Assembly: GCA_013327885.1 (NCBI GenBank)
Contig: JABUMY010000003.1
Span: 1-64,000, forward strand
Direction: 5' to 3'
From: Flavisolibacter longurius
Lineage (GTDB): Bacteria > Bacteroidota > Bacteroidia > Chitinophagales > Chitinophagaceae
DNA length: 64,000 nt
Shown piece after piece: positions 43,327 through 51,760 of the stretch. The notes beneath the pieces are model-generated. The model was not told the DNA's origin. It made no database searches and was given only the letters and a program-made list of their open reading frames with translations. Every line of letters begins with the position of its first letter. The first letter of the stretch is position 1. Both the position numbers and the translations under genes were made by a program.

Positions 43327-44655
43327 GTGAAACGGATTTTCCCCATAATCATCTTTCTGATTTGTGTCTCCCTTATCGGTATCATCTTTATCCAGATTTC
43401 CTGGCTGAACAACATGCTGCTGGCCCGTGAAGAGCAGGTGCGGGAAAAACTGCAGGACCTTACCGAGCGGGTTGCCTACGAGCTGTCGCAGGCCAAAGGT
43501 TATAACATTACTACCAAAAGCTTTCCCGGCTTTGACGAGTTTTCGCTGGAAAAGCAAAAGCCTTACAGCCTTGGCAGTCGTTTGACGGCAGATGATATAA
43601 AAGCAAAGATCGATGCGGTGCTGGCTGCACACAAGATGGACAACATTCCTTACCAGTTTGGACTGGTGCTGGTTGGCGATGGGGTGAACAGCCAGATCGA
43701 ACGCAAGTCGCCGGAGTTTGAAAAATGGTATTACGATACCACCAGCTATTTTTCCATTCTTGGTTATATCTCTCCGCCCAGCGGCTCGGCCGGTGAAAAC
43801 CTGAGCCCCGACGAAGTGATCATTTTAGTAGTACCCATAAAAAAGATTGTGTATCAGGACCTGCGTCCCCGGATGATCGCGGCCATTCTTTTTACACTGG
43901 TCATCTTCAGTGCCTTTGGCCTCACGGTTTATACCATGATCCGCCAGAAAAAGTTGAATGTGATCAAAAACGATTTCATCAACAACATGACGCATGAGTT
44001 TAAAACGCCGATCGCCACGATCTCACTGGCGGTGGATGCGCTCAAAAATCCAAAGGTAATCTGCAATCCTGAAAAGCTCAATTATTTCAGCAGCATCATC
44101 AAGGAGGAAAACCAGCGCATGAACCGGCAGGTGGAAACCATCCTGAAATCGGCCCTGATGGACCGGCAGGAGATCCAGTTGAATAAACGGCCCCTGCATA
44201 TTCACAAGATCATTGAAGATGTGGCCGACAATTTTGTGCTGCGCCTGCAGGAAAAAGGCGGTGACATGGCCATTCACCTCGATGCCACCAACGACCTGAT
44301 CGAAGGCGATGAAGTGCACATCAACAACCTTGTGAACAACCTGCTTGACAATGCCGTAAAATACTCCAAAGAAAATGTGCCGCCGCACATCGTATTGTCA
44401 ACCGCATCCACACCCAAAAAATTTATCATACGCATAGAGGACAACGGCATCGGCATGACAAGGGAAACGGTGAAGCGAATTTTTGAAAAATTCTACCGAG
44501 CACATACCGGTAATATTCATAACGTAAAAGGCTTTGGGTTGGGATTAAGCTATGTGAAAACCGTGGTTGACTCCCACGAAGGTTCCATCAGGCCCGAAAG
44601 CACCCTGGGCAAGGGAAGCACATTTACCATTGAACTGCCTTTGCAGGAAAGTTAG
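43327..44655 (+). CDS. Membrane sensor histidine kinase, orphan
   Basis: I place the start at GTG 43327 (VKRIFPIIIFLICVSL), giving 442 residues; an upstream GTG at 43243 would add 28 residues before the first membrane helix. Two membrane helices flank a periplasmic sensor region of about 150 residues. HisKA has phospho-acceptor His223 in MTHEFKTPIATIS. The ATPase part has NNLLDNAVKYS (N box), EDNGIGM and GFGLGLSYVKTVVDSHEG. No response regulator gene is adjacent, so the partner lies elsewhere. Signal unknown. Its TAG stop forms the first bases of an inverted repeat. Confidence 0.9.
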   Translation: MKRIFPIIIFLICVSLIGIIFIQISWLNNMLLAREEQVREKLQDLTERVAYELSQAKGYNITTKSFPGFDEFSLEKQKPYSLGSRLTADDIKAKIDAVLAAHKMDNIPYQFGLVLVGDGVNSQIERKSPEFEKWYYDTTSYFSILGYISPPSGSAGENLSPDEVIILVVPIKKIVYQDLRPRMIAAILFTLVIFSAFGLTVYTMIRQKKLNVIKNDFINNMTHEFKTPIATISLAVDALKNPKVICNPEKLNYFSSIIKEENQRMNRQVETILKSALMDRQEIQLNKRPLHIHKIIEDVADNFVLRLQEKGGDMAIHLDATNDLIEGDEVHINNLVNNLLDNAVKYSKENVPPHIVLSTASTPKKFIIRIEDNGIGMTRETVKRIFEKFYRAHTGNIHNVKGFGLGLSYVKTVVDSHEGSIRPESTLGKGSTFTIELPLQES

Positions 44656-44817
44656 GCCCACCCCGTCCCTCCCGGTGGGAGGGCTCAGATCGAATACACT
44701 GGTTTTGTTGGCCACATTCATTTATTATTCGAGTCGATATCGAATAATAAAAGCTAACTGCAGAAAAAAATAGCATCTTAGTCCTGGGCCCTCCCACCGG
44801 GAGGGGCGGGGTGGGCC
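44655..44817. repeat. Inverted-repeat element (29-bp arms) with internal hairpin
   Basis: Arms at 44655-44683 and 44789-44817 are reverse complements with one mismatch in 29 bases, and each arm itself contains CCTCCC/GGGAGG. The ~105-base middle has a second perfect hairpin (TTATTATTCGA / TCGAATAATAA, 7-base loop). No gene is inside. It is MITE-like in shape but I could not see a target-site duplication. The left arm begins at the last base of the kinase stop codon; the right arm supplies the last codons of queA. Confidence 0.8.
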
Positions 44818-46019
44818 TTCCATAGCAAACTGCTATCTCCATAGCTCAGAAACCTGAATTCATTGTCCATCGCGTACTGGTAAACCTTTTTCCAGTCCTC
44901 ACCAATAAAGGCTGCGATCAATAAAAGCAGCGTGGATTGCGGCTGGTGAAAATTGGTAATGATGCCCGATGGTATCTTAAATGAATAGCCCGGTACGATC
45001 AACAGTGCCGTGCGGCATTCTAGGTTCTCTTTTCCATTTTCCTCCATCCACTGGAGCAAGGCGCCAATACTTTCGGAGTAGGACACAGACTGGTCAAGGT
45101 CATAGGCTTCCCACTGAGTGAGTTGAAATTCTGCTTCCTTCTTCCCCATCAGCAGTTTTACGCCTATCCAGTGCAGGCTTTCTAGCGTACGTAACGAAGT
45201 AGTACCCGCAGCCACGATCGTTTTTGCGGCAAGAATTGCTTTCAATGTGTCCCGCCCCACCGAAAAGGTTTCGTGGTGCATGGTGTGGTCGGCAATGGTG
45301 GCCGTTTTTACCGGCTTGAAGGTACCGGCGCCGACATTGAGGGTGATAAAATTCGGGCTAATTTCTTTTTTCGCCAGGTTGCTGAAAACCGCATCGGTAA
45401 AATGCAAGGAAGCCGTTGGTGCCGCCACCGATCCTTCCTGCCTGGCAAAGATCGTCTGGTAGCGTTCGCTATCCTCCAGTTCTGCACTGCGTTTAATATA
45501 GGGCGGAAGCGGAATGTTTCCCGCGGCATGCAGTAATTGTACAAACTGCAGGTCAGCAGGCGCCCATGAAAAATGAATGGTAAATGCATCAGCCAGCTTT
45601 TCTTTGTACCGGGCTTCCAGCACCACCTCTTTTCCGTCGATCACCAGGCTCTTCTGCAAAACCAATCCCGGTTTCCATTTGGATGCACCGCCGATCATGC
45701 AGGTCCATTCTGTTTCACCCTTTTGTTGCAGCGAAAGTTCCATGCTCTGACCGGCCGGCTCCAGGCAAAAGATCTCGATCACCCCGCCAGTTGCCTTGGT
45801 AAAAAAAATACGGGCTTCAATAACCCTTGTATTGTTCAGTATCAGAGTCGTTTGTTCCGGAAGATGATGGGGGAGGTCGTAAAACCTGCAGGTTTCCATC
45901 TTCCCACTTTTATACACCAGGAGCTTCGATTCGTCCCTTTTCGGCAAGGGATGGTGGGCAATGCGGTCGTCGGGGAGCGTATACGTATAATCCTGAATGA
46001 GAATTTCTTCGTTTTTCAT
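44778..46019 (-). CDS. queA: S-adenosylmethionine:tRNA ribosyltransferase-isomerase
   Basis: The protein has 413 residues from ATG 46019 (MKNEEILIQDYTYTLPDDRIAHHPLPKRDESKLL). Family signatures include TLILNNTRVIEARIFF, TLNVGAGTFKPVKT and GIITNFHQPQSTLLLLIAAFIG. QueA transfers the ribosyl part of SAM to 7-aminomethyl-7-deazaguanine in tRNA during queuosine synthesis, using a conserved C-terminal region that ends near FLSYGDSSLL. Here about 13 further residues (KAHPAPPGGRAQD) are encoded by the right arm of the inverted repeat at 44655-44817 and look like an acquired tail. It is divergent from mraZ. Confidence 0.93.
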   Translation of the reverse strand: MKNEEILIQDYTYTLPDDRIAHHPLPKRDESKLLVYKSGKMETCRFYDLPHHLPEQTTLILNNTRVIEARIFFTKATGGVIEIFCLEPAGQSMELSLQQKGETEWTCMIGGASKWKPGLVLQKSLVIDGKEVVLEARYKEKLADAFTIHFSWAPADLQFVQLLHAAGNIPLPPYIKRSAELEDSERYQTIFARQEGSVAAPTASLHFTDAVFSNLAKKEISPNFITLNVGAGTFKPVKTATIADHTMHHETFSVGRDTLKAILAAKTIVAAGTTSLRTLESLHWIGVKLLMGKKEAEFQLTQWEAYDLDQSVSYSESIGALLQWMEENGKENLECRTALLIVPGYSFKIPSGIITNFHQPQSTLLLLIAAFIGEDWKKVYQYAMDNEFRFLSYGDSSLLWKAHPAPPGGRAQD

Positions 46020-46075
46020 AGTGTTGAACCAGCCTGCTGTCAAGGTTTTACGCTGTAATGTGAATTACTTCGCAG

Positions 46076-46094
46076 TTATCCACAGTTATCCACA
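46076..46094 (+). promoter_or_regulatory. Two perfect tandem DnaA boxes
   Basis: TTATCCACA occurs at 46076-46084 and again at 46086-46094, in direct orientation with a start-to-start spacing of 10 bp, about one helical turn. Both copies match the DnaA-box consensus at all nine bases. AT-rich sequence (TTTTTGTAAAAATTTTC) follows within 20 bases. They lie in the 253-base divergent region between queA and mraZ. They could let DnaA regulate the dcw cluster or queA, or be part of a replication-related site; the sequence alone does not decide. Confidence 0.85.
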
Positions 46095-46211
46095 GGTAAT
46101 GCACATGGCATTTTTGTAAAAATTTTCTTTTTGCCGTGAAACGTAGTGAAATGGCGCACTTTGGTAGTACACAGATGAGTGGAAAACTAAAGCGTTCCAA
46201 ATTCATAAATG

Positions 46212-46239
46212 AAAGTGGTAAAAAGTGTTATTTTGTGTC
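46212..46239 (+). promoter_or_regulatory. Probable MraZ operator: three GTG boxes at 10-bp spacing
   Basis: AAAGTGG, AAAGTGT and TTTGTGT have their GTG triplets at 46215, 46225 and 46235, exactly 10 bp apart, on the same side of the helix. MraZ of other bacteria binds three or more direct repeats with this period in front of its own gene (TGGG-type in E. coli, AAAGTG[GT] in mycoplasmas). The array ends 33 bases before the mraZ ATG and overlaps a TTATTTTG that resembles a -7 box, fitting autoregulation. Inferred by position and pattern. Confidence 0.65.
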
Positions 46240-46272
46240 AAATCAAAGCCCAATTTTCCCAAAGCATTGAAA

Positions 46273-46728
46273 ATGACAGGGTTTCTCGGTGAATACGAAG
46301 TTACACTTGACACAAAAGGTCGCTTTCTCCTCCCGGCTGGCTTAAAAAAGCAATTGCCGGAGGGTGAAAATACGCATTTTGTCATCAACCGTGGCTTCGA
46401 AAAATGCCTGAGTCTTTACCCAAAGCAAAGCTGGGAGCCGGTTTTCAACCGAATCCGCTCTCTCAACACCTTCGACCCGGAGGTCAGAAGTTTTGTCAGG
46501 TATTTTCTGAACGGTGCCCTGGAAGTGGAGATTGATTCGGCCGGTCGACTGCTGCTGCCCCCCAATTTGCGGGAATATGCAGGACTGCAAAAAGACGTGG
46601 TACTGACGTCCGGCGTTGATAAAATTGAGATCTGGAGCAAAGAAGGCTACCAGCAGTTCTTTGATAATTATTCACCATCCGAGTTCAGTTCGCTGGCGCA
46701 AAAAGTAATGGGAGGCGAATCGCTCTAA
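46273..46728 (+). CDS. mraZ: Transcriptional regulator MraZ
   Basis: The protein has 151 residues from ATG 46273 (MTGFLGEYEVTLDTKGRFLLP); an upstream in-frame GTG at 46225 would start inside the predicted operator. Two SpoVT-AbrB-like repeats are visible: EYEVTLDTKGRFLLPAGL and EVEIDSAGRLLLPPNL. MraZ forms a ring that binds tandem repeats in its own promoter and controls the dcw cluster. It is the first gene of the cluster here; rsmH follows one base after the stop. Confidence 0.94.
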   Translation: MTGFLGEYEVTLDTKGRFLLPAGLKKQLPEGENTHFVINRGFEKCLSLYPKQSWEPVFNRIRSLNTFDPEVRSFVRYFLNGALEVEIDSAGRLLLPPNLREYAGLQKDVVLTSGVDKIEIWSKEGYQQFFDNYSPSEFSSLAQKVMGGESL

Positions 46729-46729
46729 A

Positions 46730-47662
46730 ATGAAGGAAGAAAAGAAAATAGCGTCTTCCGAAGCGGTTTACCACGTTCCTGTTTTGCGCAACGAAGTGAT
46801 CGAAGGCCTGGCTATCAAGCCCTCGGGGGTTTATGTGGACTGCACCTTTGGTGGCGGTGGCCATTCCCGGGCCATCCTTGAAAAGCTTGACGGCGATGGA
46901 AAGTTGGTAGCGTTTGACCAGGACACGGATGCCAAAAGAAACCTGCCCGATGACGAGCGGGTGCTTTTTGTTCCGCAAAACTTCCGGCACCTGCACCGCT
47001 TTTTACGCCTGCACGGGATAACCGAAGTGGATGGTGTGTTGGCTGACCTGGGCGTGAGCAGTCACCAGTTTGACGAAGGAAGCCGTGGGTTTTCGACCCG
47101 TTTTGATGCGGCCCTCGACATGCGGATGGACCAGCGGCAGGAAAAAACAGCGGCGGATGTGCTGAAACGGTATTCAGAAGCTGAGCTGCACAAGCTCTTT
47201 GAGCAATGGGGCGAAGTGACTAATTCGCGGACGCTGGCCAAGACCATTGTTGAAAAAAGAACCGTGATGCCGCTGCAGTCGATCGCTGATTTTAAAACGG
47301 CATTGAGTGGTATTGTAAAAGGCAATCCTGCCAAATATTTCGCACAGGTATTCCAGGCGCTGCGCATAGAGGTGAATGACGAGATGGGAGCCCTGAAAGA
47401 ATTGCTGACCCAGTTGCCACAGGTGTTGAAAGTGGGCGGCCGTGCAGCGATCATTACTTTCCACTCGATAGAAGACCGGTTGGTGAAGCAGTTCTTTAAG
47501 GTGAATACGTTTGAAGAAGTAGAGGATCATCCATTTCAAACAACGGAAAAGCTGCGGTTGCTGAAAGTGGTCAACAAAAAGCCCATCGAAGCATCGCAGG
47601 AAGAGTTAAAGCGAAACCCGCGGTCGCGAAGCGCCAAGCTTAGGATCGCAGAGAAGATTTAG
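46730..47662 (+). CDS. rsmH: 16S rRNA (cytosine1402-N4)-methyltransferase
   Basis: The 310-residue protein opens with YHVPVLRNEVIEGLAIKPSGVYVDCTFGGGGHSRAIL (SAM-binding motif I), then GVLADLGVSSHQFDEGSRGFS and ALRIEVNDEMGALKELL, and ends with the usual RNPRSRSAKLR. It methylates N4 of C1402 in 16S rRNA. It lies one base after mraZ, the usual dcw order, so it should be co-transcribed. The TAG stop starts a TTATTGG repeat. Confidence 0.96.
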   Translation: MKEEKKIASSEAVYHVPVLRNEVIEGLAIKPSGVYVDCTFGGGGHSRAILEKLDGDGKLVAFDQDTDAKRNLPDDERVLFVPQNFRHLHRFLRLHGITEVDGVLADLGVSSHQFDEGSRGFSTRFDAALDMRMDQRQEKTAADVLKRYSEAELHKLFEQWGEVTNSRTLAKTIVEKRTVMPLQSIADFKTALSGIVKGNPAKYFAQVFQALRIEVNDEMGALKELLTQLPQVLKVGGRAAIITFHSIEDRLVKQFFKVNTFEEVEDHPFQTTEKLRLLKVVNKKPIEASQEELKRNPRSRSAKLRIAEKI

Positions 47663-47748
47663 TTATTGGTTATTAATTATTGAAAGTAGTTGAAGGTGTA
47701 GGGTGTCAGCTAATAACACAATAACTCAATAACAAATAACTCAAACAC
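47660..47748. repeat. Stop-anchored TTATTGG heptads and their inverted copy
   Basis: After the rsmH stop come TTATTGG, TTATTAA and TTATTGA units; near 47711-47742 the reverse complement type (CAATAACT, CAATAACA) appears four times. The two halves could pair in the mRNA between rsmH and ftsL. Confidence 0.85.
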
Positions 47749-47754
47749 AGCACA

Positions 47755-48078
47755 ATGGAAGAGGTGAAGAAACGAAAATACAAGTGGAAGCGGTGGTTGA
47801 ACTACCAGGCCGTTGTAAAGCAGGTTCCGTTCCTGTTGTTTATGTCGGCGCTGGCGGTGGTGTATATCTATAATGGTCACAATGCCGATAAGCTGATTCG
47901 CAAGACCAGCAAGGCAACAAGAGAATTAAAGGACCTGAAAAGTGAATACAAATCCGTAACCGGCGATGTGCTTTTACGCAGTCGCCAAAGTGAGCTGGTC
48001 GAAGCGGTTAAGCCGCTTGGCCTGCAGGAGCTGACCGTTGAGCCGACCATTTTAATTGACAGTAACAGTAACGAATAA
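47755..48078 (+). CDS. ftsL: FtsL-like cell division protein
   Basis: The 107-residue protein is bitopic: a basic cytoplasmic start (MEEVKKRKYKWKRW), one membrane helix (VPFLLFMSALAVVYIY) and a predicted coiled-coil periplasmic part ending in VKPLGLQELTVEP. Size, topology and position between rsmH and ftsI identify it as FtsL, although the sequence is poorly conserved. FtsL bridges FtsQ/FtsB and FtsI/FtsW in the divisome. Confidence 0.85.
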   Translation: MEEVKKRKYKWKRWLNYQAVVKQVPFLLFMSALAVVYIYNGHNADKLIRKTSKATRELKDLKSEYKSVTGDVLLRSRQSELVEAVKPLGLQELTVEPTILIDSNSNE

Positions 48079-48132
48079 ACGTAAAAACAAGCTTTAGGCT
48101 TGTTCTCATTAAACAAGCGATACAAAGCAAAC

Positions 48133-50247
48133 GTGGACATTAAAAAGGATATATTATGGCGGGCTTACCTAAGCTTCCTGGGGGTTGTCGTCTTCAGCCT
48201 TTTTGTGCTGGGCCGCGCCTTTTATATCCAGAATGTGCAGGGTGAATACTGGCGTGGCCTGTCCGACAGCATGCACCAGAAATACGTGGAGCTGGATGCC
48301 GAGCGGGGAACCATTTTTACCGAAGATGGACAGATGCTTAGTACATCTATACCTTATTACGATATCTATATTGATTTTGGTGCCGAAGGTCTTCGCGACA
48401 AGGCCGGAAAGCGGTTCCGGGAAAACCTGGATTCGTTTGCCATTGCCGTTGCCAACCTTTTCAAGGATAAATCCGTTGCTGCCTACAAGGCCGATCTAAA
48501 ACAGGGTTACAATAAAAAGCGCCGCTATTTCCAACTGCGCAAAGGACTTTCGTTTGAAGAATACAAAGAGTTCAGAACCTTTCCCTTGGTGCGGCTGGGG
48601 CGTAACAAAAGCGGAGTGATTGTAGAAGAGCGCAGCAAGCGCTTAAACCCGTTTGGCCTGCTGGCCCGCAGAACGATTGGGCTTTCCCGTGAGAATGCGC
48701 AGAACGTGGGATTGGAAAGAACTTACGACACCATGCTTGTTGGCCAGAAAGGAAAGCGGCTGGTGCGGATGATGGCCGGCGGTGCAGCTGTTCCCGTGGA
48801 AGGCTACGAAATTGAGCCGGAAAACGGCAAGGATGTTTACACGACGCTGGATATTCACATGCAGGACATCGTGGAAACAGCGCTGATGAAAATGATGGTG
48901 CAAAGCGAATCGCAAACAGGCACCGTCATCCTCATGGAAACCAAAACCGGGAAGATAAAGGCCATTGCCAACCTGGGACGCCTGAAAGACGGCAGCTACA
49001 GTGAAACCATGAACTATGCGCTGCAAACCACGGAGCCAGGGTCTACTATTAAGCTGGCAACATTGCTGGCAGTTCTCGATCATGGCAGCAGCAAAGAAAA
49101 TGATTTGGTGGAAGTGGGTTCTGCCGGTCGGCAGTATGTGGGTGTGCGAAACATCAACGATGCGGAACGTTCGCCCAAGCCGATGCTGACCGTGCGGGAA
49201 TGTTTTGCGCATAGCTCCAATGTGGGCCTGGCAAAAATTGCATACAAAGCCTTTGCCGACAAACCTGATGTATACCGGAATTACCTGCAGAAGTTTCATA
49301 TGGACAAGCCAACCGGCGTTGACCTGTTGGGTGAATCGGCGCCACGTCTTCCCAAGATCAAGCGCAACAAGGAAGGCTTGCACGCCATGCTGACGGCTGC
49401 TTTTGGTTATGCCATCCAGGTAAGTCCTTTGCAAACCCTGATGCTGTACAATGCAGTTGCCAACAATGGCAAAATGATGCGGCCTTACCTTGTTAACAGT
49501 GTCAAGGCAAATGGTGTGACACGCAAAGAATTTTCGCCGGTGGTGTTGGATGAAAACCTGGTAAAGCCTTCTGTTATTGAAGCGGCCAGGCGAAGCATGG
49601 AAGCGGTGATCACCGAAGGAACGGCCAAAAATGTTTTCAAGGATTTTCCCATACCCGTTGCCGGTAAAACCGGGACGGCCCACGTAAGCGACGGAACGGT
49701 GGGTTATGGCGCCGGTGTTTACCAGGCCTCGTTTGCCGGTTATTTTCCGGCCGATAATCCTGAGTATTCCTGTGTGGTGGTGATCAAAACCAAGCCCCAT
49801 GCGGCCATGCACTATGGCGGGCAACTGGCAGCGCCGGTGTTCAAAGAAATTGTGGCCAGCATTTATGCGCAGTATGGCCGTGAACGAAATGCAGGCGTGG
49901 TGAACGTTGTGCCGGATAGTTCATCCTATGTTTTTGCCGGCCGAAAAGAGGAGATGCAACAGGTGTTGCGGTCGCTGAAAATCCGCTACATCGATTCAAT
50001 GCAAAAAGGCGCCTCATTAAGTCAGGTGTACCCGGTGAATTACAAACCGGTGGCAAAGCCGGCTTATTCAGGGGCAAAAAATATAATGCCCGATGTGCGG
50101 TACATGACCCTAAGGGATGCGTTGCACGAACTGGAAAGCCGCAACATAAAAGTAACGGTAAAGGGCAGGGGTAAAGTGGCTGCACAGGATGTGCTTCCCG
50201 GAACCCCGCTGACAAAAAATACGACAGTAACCATTTTATTGAACTAG
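48133..50247 (+). CDS. ftsI: Peptidoglycan transpeptidase FtsI (PBP3-type) with PASTA domain
   Basis: I place the start at GTG 48133, giving 704 residues opening VDIKKDILWRAYLSFLGVVVF, which fits the conserved cytoplasmic start and membrane helix of Bacteroidota FtsI. A TTG at 48100 would add 11 residues. The transpeptidase has nucleophile Ser304 in PGSTIK, then SSN in FAHSSNVGLAK and KTG in VAGKTGTAHVSDG. A C-terminal PASTA-like domain (MPDVRYMTLRDALHELESRNIKV) ends the protein. It cross-links septal peptidoglycan with FtsW. murE begins directly after its stop. Confidence 0.94.
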   Translation: MDIKKDILWRAYLSFLGVVVFSLFVLGRAFYIQNVQGEYWRGLSDSMHQKYVELDAERGTIFTEDGQMLSTSIPYYDIYIDFGAEGLRDKAGKRFRENLDSFAIAVANLFKDKSVAAYKADLKQGYNKKRRYFQLRKGLSFEEYKEFRTFPLVRLGRNKSGVIVEERSKRLNPFGLLARRTIGLSRENAQNVGLERTYDTMLVGQKGKRLVRMMAGGAAVPVEGYEIEPENGKDVYTTLDIHMQDIVETALMKMMVQSESQTGTVILMETKTGKIKAIANLGRLKDGSYSETMNYALQTTEPGSTIKLATLLAVLDHGSSKENDLVEVGSAGRQYVGVRNINDAERSPKPMLTVRECFAHSSNVGLAKIAYKAFADKPDVYRNYLQKFHMDKPTGVDLLGESAPRLPKIKRNKEGLHAMLTAAFGYAIQVSPLQTLMLYNAVANNGKMMRPYLVNSVKANGVTRKEFSPVVLDENLVKPSVIEAARRSMEAVITEGTAKNVFKDFPIPVAGKTGTAHVSDGTVGYGAGVYQASFAGYFPADNPEYSCVVVIKTKPHAAMHYGGQLAAPVFKEIVASIYAQYGRERNAGVVNVVPDSSSYVFAGRKEEMQQVLRSLKIRYIDSMQKGASLSQVYPVNYKPVAKPAYSGAKNIMPDVRYMTLRDALHELESRNIKVTVKGRGKVAAQDVLPGTPLTKNTTVTILLN

Positions 50248-51714
50248 TTGAAAACACTTGCCGACATATTATACAAGGTGCCCATGGTAGCCGTATCGGG
50301 AACAACCGATGTGGTGGTGAGTGGCGTGCAGATCGACAGCCGCAAGGTTTCGCATCGCAGTGTGTTCGTAGCCGTGAGAGGGGTGGCTGCCGATGGTCAT
50401 CGCTTTATCGACAAAGCCATTGACCAGGGTGCGGTGGCCATTGTTTGCGAAGAGGTGCCGACAGAACAGCGGGATGGTGTTACCTATGTGCAGACAAAAA
50501 ACAGTGCGGAAGCCGCCGGTGTACTGGCGCATAATTTTTTCGGGCAGCCATCTTTAAAACTAAAGCTGGTAGGCGTAACTGGGACGAATGGCAAAACCAC
50601 CATTGCCACCCTTTTGTACAAATTATTTACAGCACTTGGCTACCAGTGCGGGTTGATCAGTACGGTGGAGAACATGATCAACGGCAACGTGATTCCGTCC
50701 ACCCATACCACGCCGGATGCCGTAAGTCTGAACGAGCTGTTGAAGCAGATGGTGGATGAAGGATGTGAATATGCGTTTATGGAAGTTAGTTCGCATGCCG
50801 TGCACCAGCACCGTATTGCGGGGGTTAACTTTGTAGGTGGCCTGTTTAGCAACATCACCCACGATCACCTGGATTATCACAAAACATTTGATGAATACAT
50901 AAAGGCGAAGAAAGGTTTCTTCGACGGGCTTCCTGCAAAGGCTTTTGCCATTACCAACCTTGATGACAAACGCGGTGCGGTGATGCTGCAAAACACAGCG
51001 GCAAAAAAGCTTTCGTACAGCCTGCGCACAATGGCCGATTTCAAAGGAAAGATCCTGGAGAACGGGCTTGCCGGGCTGGTCATGACCATCAACGAGCAGG
51101 AGGTGCATTTTCGCCTGATTGGTGAATTCAATGCGTACAACCTGCTAGCCGTATACGGCGCTGCTGTTTCCCTTGGCGAGAATAAGCAGGACGTGTTGCA
51201 GTGCCTGAGCAATATCACCGGTGCCGAAGGCCGTTTTGATTACAGCATTTCGCCAAAGGAAAAAGTGATTGCAATTGTTGATTATGCGCATACGCCGGAT
51301 GCACTGGTGAATGTACTGGCAACGATCAAAAAATTACGGCAGGGGAACGAGCAGGTGATCACAGTGGTGGGTTGCGGCGGCGACAGGGATAAGACCAAGC
51401 GGCCGGTGATGGGAGAAGTGGCTTGTGAGCACAGCGACAAAGTGATCTTCACCAGCGACAACCCGCGTACGGAAGATCCGCAGCAGATCCTTTCGGATAT
51501 GGAAGAGGGGCTATCGGTGACCGCTAAACGTAAATACATTTCCATTACGGATAGAAAGCAGGCCATTAAAACGGCCATTTCCATGGCAGGCCCAGAGGAT
51601 ATTGTGCTGGTTGCGGGTAAAGGCCATGAAAAATACCAGGACATCAATGGCGTAAAACACCATTTCGACGACAAAGAAGTGGTGCAGGAAATGTTTGAAT
51701 TGTTGGGGAAATAG
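50248..51714 (+). CDS. murE: UDP-MurNAc-tripeptide synthetase MurE
   Basis: The protein has 488 residues from a TTG start that abuts the ftsI stop codon (TAGTTG). The opening MKTLADILYKV fits the family, so the TTG is probably real. ATP site VGVTGTNGKTTIATLL, the Lys-containing YIKAKKGFFDG, HTPDALVNVL, and DNPRTEDP are seen. The DNPR motif is the one of meso-diaminopimelate-adding enzymes, so the wall is probably DAP type. It adds the third amino acid of the stem peptide in the cytoplasm. murF does not follow, unlike in E. coli. Confidence 0.95.
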   Translation: MKTLADILYKVPMVAVSGTTDVVVSGVQIDSRKVSHRSVFVAVRGVAADGHRFIDKAIDQGAVAIVCEEVPTEQRDGVTYVQTKNSAEAAGVLAHNFFGQPSLKLKLVGVTGTNGKTTIATLLYKLFTALGYQCGLISTVENMINGNVIPSTHTTPDAVSLNELLKQMVDEGCEYAFMEVSSHAVHQHRIAGVNFVGGLFSNITHDHLDYHKTFDEYIKAKKGFFDGLPAKAFAITNLDDKRGAVMLQNTAAKKLSYSLRTMADFKGKILENGLAGLVMTINEQEVHFRLIGEFNAYNLLAVYGAAVSLGENKQDVLQCLSNITGAEGRFDYSISPKEKVIAIVDYAHTPDALVNVLATIKKLRQGNEQVITVVGCGGDRDKTKRPVMGEVACEHSDKVIFTSDNPRTEDPQQILSDMEEGLSVTAKRKYISITDRKQAIKTAISMAGPEDIVLVAGKGHEKYQDINGVKHHFDDKEVVQEMFELLGK

Positions 51715-51760
51715 TTAATAGCCAGCAGCTGGTAGCGTAAAATAAAAGAAACAAACGTAA

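Noticed and set aside
44567-44842. Small open frames over the inverted repeat
   Set aside because: They follow the repeat arms and overlap the kinase and queA ends; no independent support.
46021-46272. Chromosomal origin oriC
   Set aside because: Two perfect DnaA boxes and AT-rich DNA are suggestive, but no larger box cluster or typical origin genes are present and skew cannot be computed; reported only as DnaA boxes.
48643-49824. Open frame of 393 codons antisense to ftsI
   Set aside because: Fully antisense to a conserved gene; rich in His/Arg/Gly as expected from a shadow frame, no family motif.
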